Source of the DNA: CAYILR01 sp964364175
GTDB lineage: Bacteria; Bdellovibrionota; UBA1018
DNA: 37,381 nt
Assembly: GCA_964364175.1 (NCBI GenBank)
Contig: CAYILR010000044.1
Coordinates: 1-37,381 of the forward strand
Reading direction: 5' to 3'
In this document: piece after piece, positions 33,028 through 37,381 of the stretch
Layout: the number at the start of each line of letters is the position of its first letter
Position numbering within the stretch: the first letter of the stretch is position 1
The notes under the pieces: generated by a model
The model's input: only the letters and a program-made list of their open reading frames with translations
What the model was told of the DNA's origin: nothing
The model's database searches: none
Translations under genes and position numbers: made by a program

Positions 33028-33431
33028 TTCAGCGCAGGACGGGTGATCGCTGGCGGTGTTCCGAAAGGACCCGCGGGAGGAAAGTCCGGGCTCCGCAAAG
33101 CAAGACACTGGTTAACGACCAGGCGTCAGGTTCGTGAGGATCTGGCGACGGATAGTGCAACAGAAAACAAACCGCCTGGAGCGTGAAAACGCCTCAGGTA
33201 AGGGCGAAACGGTGAGGTAAGAGCTCACCGCATTTTTGGTGACAAAAATGGCTTTGGCAAACCCTGTCTGGAGCAAAATCGAATAGGAAGGATGCAGGCT
33301 CGCTTGGCCGGTTGCCTTCGGGTTGGTTGCTGATGAGGCTCGCGAGCAATCGCGGCCCTAGAGGAATGGTCATCTCCGACCGAGAGAAATCTTGGAAGAA
33401 GACAGAACCCGGCTTACAGTCCTGCGCTGAA
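33028..33431 (+). ncRNA. rnpB: RNase P RNA, class A
   Basis: The catalytic RNA of RNase P, which matures tRNA 5' ends. P1 is clear: TTCAGCGCAGGAC (33028-33040) pairs perfectly with GTCCTGCGCTGAA (33419-33431). The universally conserved 5' P4 region GAGGAAAGTCCGGGCTCC is at 33077-33094. The CR-III-like ACAGAAAACAAACCGCC is near 33160, GGTAAGAGCTCACCGC near 33215, and the 3' P4 partner ACAGAACCCGGCTTA at 33402-33416. The roughly 400-nt length fits class A. A T-rich stretch (ATTTTCTTTTTGCC) follows. Ends are set by the P1 stem and could differ by a few bases. Confidence 0.95.
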
Positions 33432-33477
33432 TAAGATTTTCTTTTTGCCATAGATGTACGCATAATGGTATTAGCTC

Positions 33478-35550
33478 ATGACGATGAAAAGCTGGTCCGT
33501 ATCCGATTCACTCAAACAGTATAATATTGAAAACTGGGGCGACCAGTATTTCAGCATCAACCCAAGCGGCAACGTGACCGTGCACCCCCGCCGAGGCGAA
33601 GGTCCAGGGATTGATCTGATGAGCGTGATTCAGGAAGTCCGCGAGCAGAACATGGGTTTGCCCGTTGTGATTCGCTTTCAAGATATCATCCGCCACCGTG
33701 TGATCACTCTGAATGAGGCTTTCCGTAAAACCATTGCAGAGAGCGGTTACAAAGGCCGATACACCGGCGTTTATCCCATCAAAGTCAACCAAATGCGCGA
33801 AGTGGTCGAAGAGATCATCGACGCTGGCCGCCAGTACGATTACGGATTGGAAGCGGGTTCGAAGGCTGAGTTGGTTGCGGTTAGCGCAATGAATCTGTCT
33901 CCCGATGCTCTGATCATCTGCAACGGCTACAAAGACTACGCCATGATCAAGATTGCTCTGGGCGGAGTTCGCCTGGGCAAAAAAGTCATTATCGTTGTTG
34001 AAAAATTATCCGAGCTTTATCAAATCATCTCCGTAGCACGCGAGATGAACGTCACTCCGCTGATCGGAATTCGCTGTAAGCTTTATTCCAAAGGTAGCGG
34101 CAAGTGGGAGTCGAGCGGTGGAGAATTCGCCAAGTTCGGCTTGACGACTCCAGAGATTCTCGAAGCAGTCCAAGTTCTCAAACGTGAAAATCTCACAGAC
34201 AGCTTCAAACTCCTACACTTCCACGTCGGTTCACAAATCACCGACATCAAAACTGTCAAAGACGCAGTCAAAGAAGGTTCCAGAATTTATTCCAAGCTTC
34301 GCAAAATGGGCTTGAACCTCGAGTATCTGGACGTTGGCGGTGGGTTGGGTGTCGACTACGACGGTTCACGCACCAGTTTCGATAGCTCGATGAACTATTC
34401 TTTGAGTGAGTACGTCAACGACGTCGTTTATTCTGTTCAAGAAATTTGCCAAGCCGAGCAAGTGCCAGAACCCGGAATCGTCACCGAGAGCGGTCGCGCG
34501 ATTGTGGCGCATCACTCAGTTTTGGTCGTGAACGTTTTCGGAAGCATCGAAGTCGGTGAGACTCCGAACGCATTGCAAGAGTCTGCGGACGAGCATTCGG
34601 TCGTCAAAGAGATGCGTTACCTGACCAAGCACTTGACCAACAAAAACTTGCTCGAGCATTTCCACGATGCGGTTCAACGCAAAGAAGAAGCGCTCAGCAT
34701 GTTCAAACTCGGCTTCTTGTCTCTCGAAGACAAGGCCAAGATTGAGCATCTTTTCTGGCAGATTTGCAAAGTCATCTACAAGAACGTCGCTGGTCTCAAG
34801 TATGTTCCAGACGAAGTCGAAGCGCTCGGCAAGCAATTGGCCGATCAGTACATGTGCAACTTCTCGATTTTCCAATCGCTTCCAGACCACTGGGCGATTC
34901 AGCAACTCTTCCCTGTGATTCCGCTTCACAGACATGACGAGGAGCCAGTTCGTTCCGCAAGCCTCGTAGATATTACCTGCGATTCGGACGGAAAAGTTTC
35001 CAAGTTCATCGATCTGCAAGACGTCAAAGACACCATTCCATTGCATCAATTGAAGCCAGGTGAGCCTTACTACTTGGGCTTCTTTTTGACCGGCGCTTAT
35101 CAGGACATCATGGGCGATTTGCACAATCTCTTCGGCCGTGTGAACGAAGTTCACGTGTTCTTAGATGAGACTGAGCCTGGCGGATATTACATTGAAGAAG
35201 TCATCCGCGGTCACAACATCGCAGGCGTTTTGTCGTGGATTCAGTACAGCGCGACCGACCTCGAGAAAAAGGTCAAAGAACAAATCGAAGCCAAAGTTCG
35301 CGAAGGTGTGATCAAACCTCGTGAGGGCGTCGAGATGCAGAATTTCTACGAGGAGATTTTGCACGGCTATACCTACGTCGATGTTGAGCGTCAGGCCAAA
35401 ATGCCGCAGAACGCGCAGGATCTGGCGACTTCTACGGCGGCAGCACATGCTCAGACGCAGCAGGCCCAGCAGCAGACGGCAGCGACAGTAGCAGCTGTCA
35501 CCGCGGCAGCGGTTGTGGTTGAGTCAGCAACGGCAATCGTTACCCATTAG
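33478..35550 (+). CDS. speA: Biosynthetic arginine decarboxylase
   Basis: The 690-aa PLP enzyme converts arginine to agmatine, the first step of polyamine synthesis. The PLP-binding Lys102 lies in TGVYPIKVNQ. DYGLEAGSKAELVAV, LLHFHVGSQITDIK, the glycine-rich YLDVGGGLGVDYDG and EPGIVTESGRAIVAHH are family landmarks. A helical insert (about 380-440) and the C-terminal PGGYYIEEVIRGH segment also match SpeA. Beyond about residue 640 there is an Ala/Gln/Thr/Val-rich low-complexity tail (AHAQTQQAQQQTAATVAAVT) not normal for the family. ATG 33478 or 33484 may be the start; no Shine-Dalgarno is seen. It follows rnpB by 46 bp. Confidence 0.95.
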   Translation: MTMKSWSVSDSLKQYNIENWGDQYFSINPSGNVTVHPRRGEGPGIDLMSVIQEVREQNMGLPVVIRFQDIIRHRVITLNEAFRKTIAESGYKGRYTGVYPIKVNQMREVVEEIIDAGRQYDYGLEAGSKAELVAVSAMNLSPDALIICNGYKDYAMIKIALGGVRLGKKVIIVVEKLSELYQIISVAREMNVTPLIGIRCKLYSKGSGKWESSGGEFAKFGLTTPEILEAVQVLKRENLTDSFKLLHFHVGSQITDIKTVKDAVKEGSRIYSKLRKMGLNLEYLDVGGGLGVDYDGSRTSFDSSMNYSLSEYVNDVVYSVQEICQAEQVPEPGIVTESGRAIVAHHSVLVVNVFGSIEVGETPNALQESADEHSVVKEMRYLTKHLTNKNLLEHFHDAVQRKEEALSMFKLGFLSLEDKAKIEHLFWQICKVIYKNVAGLKYVPDEVEALGKQLADQYMCNFSIFQSLPDHWAIQQLFPVIPLHRHDEEPVRSASLVDITCDSDGKVSKFIDLQDVKDTIPLHQLKPGEPYYLGFFLTGAYQDIMGDLHNLFGRVNEVHVFLDETEPGGYYIEEVIRGHNIAGVLSWIQYSATDLEKKVKEQIEAKVREGVIKPREGVEMQNFYEEILHGYTYVDVERQAKMPQNAQDLATSTAAAHAQTQQAQQQTAATVAAVTAAAVVVESATAIVTH

Positions 35551-35554
35551 TAAG

Positions 35555-35597
35555 TTGACCATACTCCGAAATCGGCGTACAATATCGGAATATGGTC
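35555..35597 (+). promoter_or_regulatory. Leaderless-type promoter with inverted repeat
   Basis: TTGACC (35555-35560), 17 bp, TACAAT (35578-35583), then eight bases to ATG 35592. An inverted repeat with 13-bp arms and one mismatch (35557-35569 and 35585-35597) is centred one base before the -10 and includes the start codon. The layout parallels the sites at 14013 and 32785. Confidence 0.65.
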
Positions 35598-36755
35598 GGT
35601 CGAATAATAAAAACCAATAAAAACAATAGTTTTTTTGTATTTGGGGCACGAGGCACGGGCAAAACTACTTGGTTGCAGCAGTGCTTTGTTTCCCCAAGAA
35701 CGCTTTGGATCAACCTCCTGCAGGATGAACAGGTCGAGTTATATCGAAAGAACCTCAGTGAGTTGACGAGGCAGTTGGAGAGCGGAAAATTCGACTGGGT
35801 AGTGATAGATGAGGTTCAAAAGCTCCCTAAGTTATTGGACCGTGTTCACATGGAGATTGAAAAACGAAGTGCATTGTTTGTTTTGACGGGATCCAGTGCA
35901 CGAAAACTCAAGAGGGGAGCCGCAAATCTACTAGGCGGACGCGCATTTACCTATCACATGTATCCATTTAGTTTTTTGGAGCTAGGTCAAGCGTTTGATC
36001 TAGATCATGTTTTGCGTTGGGGAAGCCTGCCAAAAATTTTAGAATTTGGTTCTGATGAATCGGCAAAAAAAGACTATCTCAGATCCTACGTTCAAACTTA
36101 TTTGAAAGAAGAAATCGTAGCTGAACAAATTGTTCGAAAGCTCGATCCGTTCCGTGATTTTTTGCCAATTGTGGCTCAGCAAAATGGGGACATCATCAAC
36201 TACAAGAAAATAGCCAACGATATTGGGGTCGATGACAAAACAGTAAAGTCTTTTTTTCAGATTTTAGATGACACCCTGGTCGGATTTCATCTGAATCCGT
36301 TTCATCGCTCTGTTCGAAAGAGACAGCGTCAGTCGCCTAAATTTTATCTATTGGATACGGGTGTGAAGCGTGCGCTGGAACAGAAACTCAATCTACCGAT
36401 CGAAGAAGGGTACGCGTATGGAAAGGCGTTTGAGCATCGGCTGGTCTTGGAGGCACACTGGCTGAATGATTATCACAAACTTGATTACCGCTTCTCTTAT
36501 CTCAGAACAAAAGATGATGCTGAAATTGATTTGATTATCGAGCGACCAGGACTTCCTGATTTGTTGGTTGAAATTAAATCCACTCAATCCGTCAGAGATG
36601 AGCAGGCAACGGCTTTGGGGCGGTTTTTGGAGAGTTGGCCCAAGAAGGCCGAAGCTCATATTTGGTCTAGGGACCCGTCTGAGAAAAAGATAGGCGCTTG
36701 TCTAGCATTGCATTGGCAAGAGGGACTGAGGCGTGTGTTTGGTGAGTCAGGATGA
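35592..36755 (+). CDS. AAA ATPase with DUF4143 domain (copy 3)
   Basis: The 387-aa protein has Walker A GARGTGKTTWLQQ near residue 20, Walker B WVVIDEVQKLPKLL, and the LFVLTGSSARKLKRG strand shared almost exactly with copy 1 (14049). A DUF4143 region (YKKIANDIGVDDKTVKSFF) and a C-terminal nuclease-like core (DAEIDLIIERPG then LLVEIKST) follow. The Asp...Glu-X-Lys set is intact. The start has no ribosome site and fits a leaderless transcript. It lies between speA and a broken histidine kinase, and its end overlaps the latter by 9 bp. The role of the family is unknown. Confidence 0.87.
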   Translation: MVGRIIKTNKNNSFFVFGARGTGKTTWLQQCFVSPRTLWINLLQDEQVELYRKNLSELTRQLESGKFDWVVIDEVQKLPKLLDRVHMEIEKRSALFVLTGSSARKLKRGAANLLGGRAFTYHMYPFSFLELGQAFDLDHVLRWGSLPKILEFGSDESAKKDYLRSYVQTYLKEEIVAEQIVRKLDPFRDFLPIVAQQNGDIINYKKIANDIGVDDKTVKSFFQILDDTLVGFHLNPFHRSVRKRQRQSPKFYLLDTGVKRALEQKLNLPIEEGYAYGKAFEHRLVLEAHWLNDYHKLDYRFSYLRTKDDAEIDLIIERPGLPDLLVEIKSTQSVRDEQATALGRFLESWPKKAEAHIWSRDPSEKKIGACLALHWQEGLRRVFGESG

Positions 36756-37226
36756 TTTACGGAGAATTGGCACCCATCCAGCTAGGCTCTTGGGCAGAAG
36801 GCGGATGCCATGCCGTCGGCATTCTTCGGTGACCTGAGGATCTTCGTGGTGGCTAGTAACGAGAATCGATCGAGATTGGATGCCCAGGCCCTTGATTAGT
36901 TCGATGCCGTTTTGGTTGTAACCTTGGATTTCGTAGTCGACTAGGAAGAGGTGATTCTCGATTTTGAAGTCGGGATGGGTCACGCAGTCGGTTAATGGTC
37001 CGGGTGTATAAAAGTGAATGGGTTGCAGAGGTGCGAATCTGGAGTTCCAGACCTGGTGGATCGATTCGTCGTCGTCAAAAACTACGATTCGGGTGCCGGG
37101 TTGAAGTTCAATTTGAGAAACGAACCAGGGTGGAGTGGGGGATCGCGGGATAGAGAGGCGTACTTGTGTGCCTTTTCCTGGGTGGGTGTCCTGTCCGGGC
37201 TCGATCGACAGAGTTAGGGTAATAAT
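36747..37226 (-). pseudogene. 3' remnant of a hybrid histidine kinase
   Basis: The minus strand reads openly from 37226 to the TGA at 36747. The first residues are the end of a histidine-kinase ATPase domain, with the last Gly box GKGTQVRLSIP. A complete receiver domain follows: acidic pair in RIVVFDDDESIHQVW, phospho-acceptor Asp in HLFLVDYEIQGYNQNGIELI, and conserved Lys in RLLPKSLAGW. The N-box, G1 box, HisKA and sensor parts are absent; TAA lies in frame at 37227-37229. A GTG at 36983 would start only the second half of the receiver. It is thus probably a truncated gene, with the break near the structured leader of the next gene. Confidence 0.7.
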
Positions 37227-37278
37227 TTAAGATAGGTTTTTACGTCGATTTGGTGTAAAAATTCAATGATTTCAACAT

Positions 37279-37326
37279 GGCTCCTGGTTTCCTGAAAAGG
37301 AAGACCAACTATGATAAAAAGGAGCC
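37279..37326 (+). promoter_or_regulatory. Hairpin that can hide a ribosome site
   Basis: GGCTCCT (37279-37285) pairs with AGGAGCC (37320-37326), and the right arm contains the Shine-Dalgarno of the ATG at 37330. An inner hairpin (GGTTTCCT with AGGAAGACC, one bulge) lies within. Closer to the kinase remnant, TTTTTAC (37237-37243) and GTAAAAA (37255-37261) form another repeat. This arrangement could hold back translation of the downstream gene. Confidence 0.5.
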
Positions 37327-37329
37327 ACG

Positions 37330-37381
37330 ATGTTAGACGCAGTAAAACCCACAATCACGAGAAAAACCCGAGTCCGCAGAG
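37330..37381 (+). CDS. 5' end of an unidentified gene (cut by window edge)
   Basis: ATG at 37330 follows AAGGAG at good spacing. Only 17 codons are visible: MLDAVKPTITRKTRVRR, strongly basic. Because the upstream kinase gene is truncated right beside it and the leader is highly structured, a transposase of an inserted element is a reasonable guess, but the visible residues do not identify a family. Confidence 0.45.
   Translation, partial: MLDAVKPTITRKTRVRR

Noticed and set aside
32911..33186. Plus-strand open frame overlapping rnpB
   Set aside because: Half of it lies in conserved RNase P RNA; no ribosome site.
34516..35154. Minus-strand open frame inside speA
   Set aside because: Shadow of a clearly recognised enzyme; no start signals.
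37014..37217. Plus-strand 67-codon open frame
   Set aside because: Antisense to the histidine-kinase/receiver remnant, which has recognisable motifs.
37214..37360. Minus-strand open run of about 45 codons ending HVEIIEFLHQIDVKTYLK
   Set aside because: Looks protein-like but has no start and is in a different frame from the kinase remnant; could be the end of another gene fragment, but support is too thin.
1..37381. CRISPR arrays, tRNA and rRNA genes
   Set aside because: No regularly spaced direct repeats, and no tRNA cloverleaf or rRNA signatures were seen on either strand.

Overview
The window looks like chromosomal DNA of a Bdellovibrionota (Bdellovibrio-like) bacterium. The evidence is two TIGR02147-family regulators, a family concentrated in Bdellovibrio relatives and Fibrobacteres, each beside a secreted protein with a Gly-rich mature N-terminus; a scaffolded HNH endonuclease of a kind common in Bdellovibrio; and many tightly packed genes with ATGA overlaps. 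This placement is inferred from protein families and has not been tested phylogenetically.

Layout. 0.1-4.7 kb: LysR regulator, small secreted protein, HNH endonuclease, then a coupled TIGR02147 regulator plus secreted protein. 4.7-8.9 kb: housekeeping genes (RqcH/NFACT on minus; a 57-aa membrane protein, an RlmI-like rRNA methyltransferase and a Bcp peroxiredoxin coupled on plus; a small membrane protein coupled to an HPF/RaiA-like protein). 8.8-14 kb: M3 oligopeptidase, divergent from a fused double-permease ABC importer and its ATPase, which carries a C-terminal AAA-associated domain. 14-15.3 kb: first of three DUF4143-type ATPases. 15.5-21 kb: small exported protein, then a self-contained exbB-exbD-tonB-receptor-lipoprotein operon. 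The lipoprotein reading frame is interrupted by an in-frame multi-hairpin palindromic element. 21-26 kb: autoregulated-looking small ORF plus HTH pair, second TIGR02147 regulator divergent from a secreted protein, and an AT-rich gene for a secreted protein with an HExxH motif. 26-30.7 kb: secreted alpha/beta hydrolase, FadD-like ligase, Nif3-like protein coupled to a zinc-ribbon coiled-coil protein. 30.7-32.8 kb: second DUF4143 ATPase and a MazEF-like toxin-antitoxin pair with a frameshifted third gene. 33.0-35.6 kb: RNase P RNA and arginine decarboxylase. 35.6-37.4 kb: third DUF4143 ATPase, remnant of a hybrid histidine kinase, and the first 17 codons of a new gene behind a structured leader, possibly a mobile element.

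Two points stand out. (1) Three accessory loci (toxin-antitoxin and two of the three DUF4143 ATPases) share one layout: a -35/-10 promoter with a 17-bp spacer, an inverted repeat centred on or at the edge of the -10, and an ATG only 7-8 bases after the -10. This predicts repressible, essentially leaderless mRNAs. (2) A roughly 95-bp element made of three consecutive hairpins inside an 18-pair outer stem lies in frame in the lipoprotein signal-peptide region, in the manner of in-frame palindromic elements known from Rickettsia.
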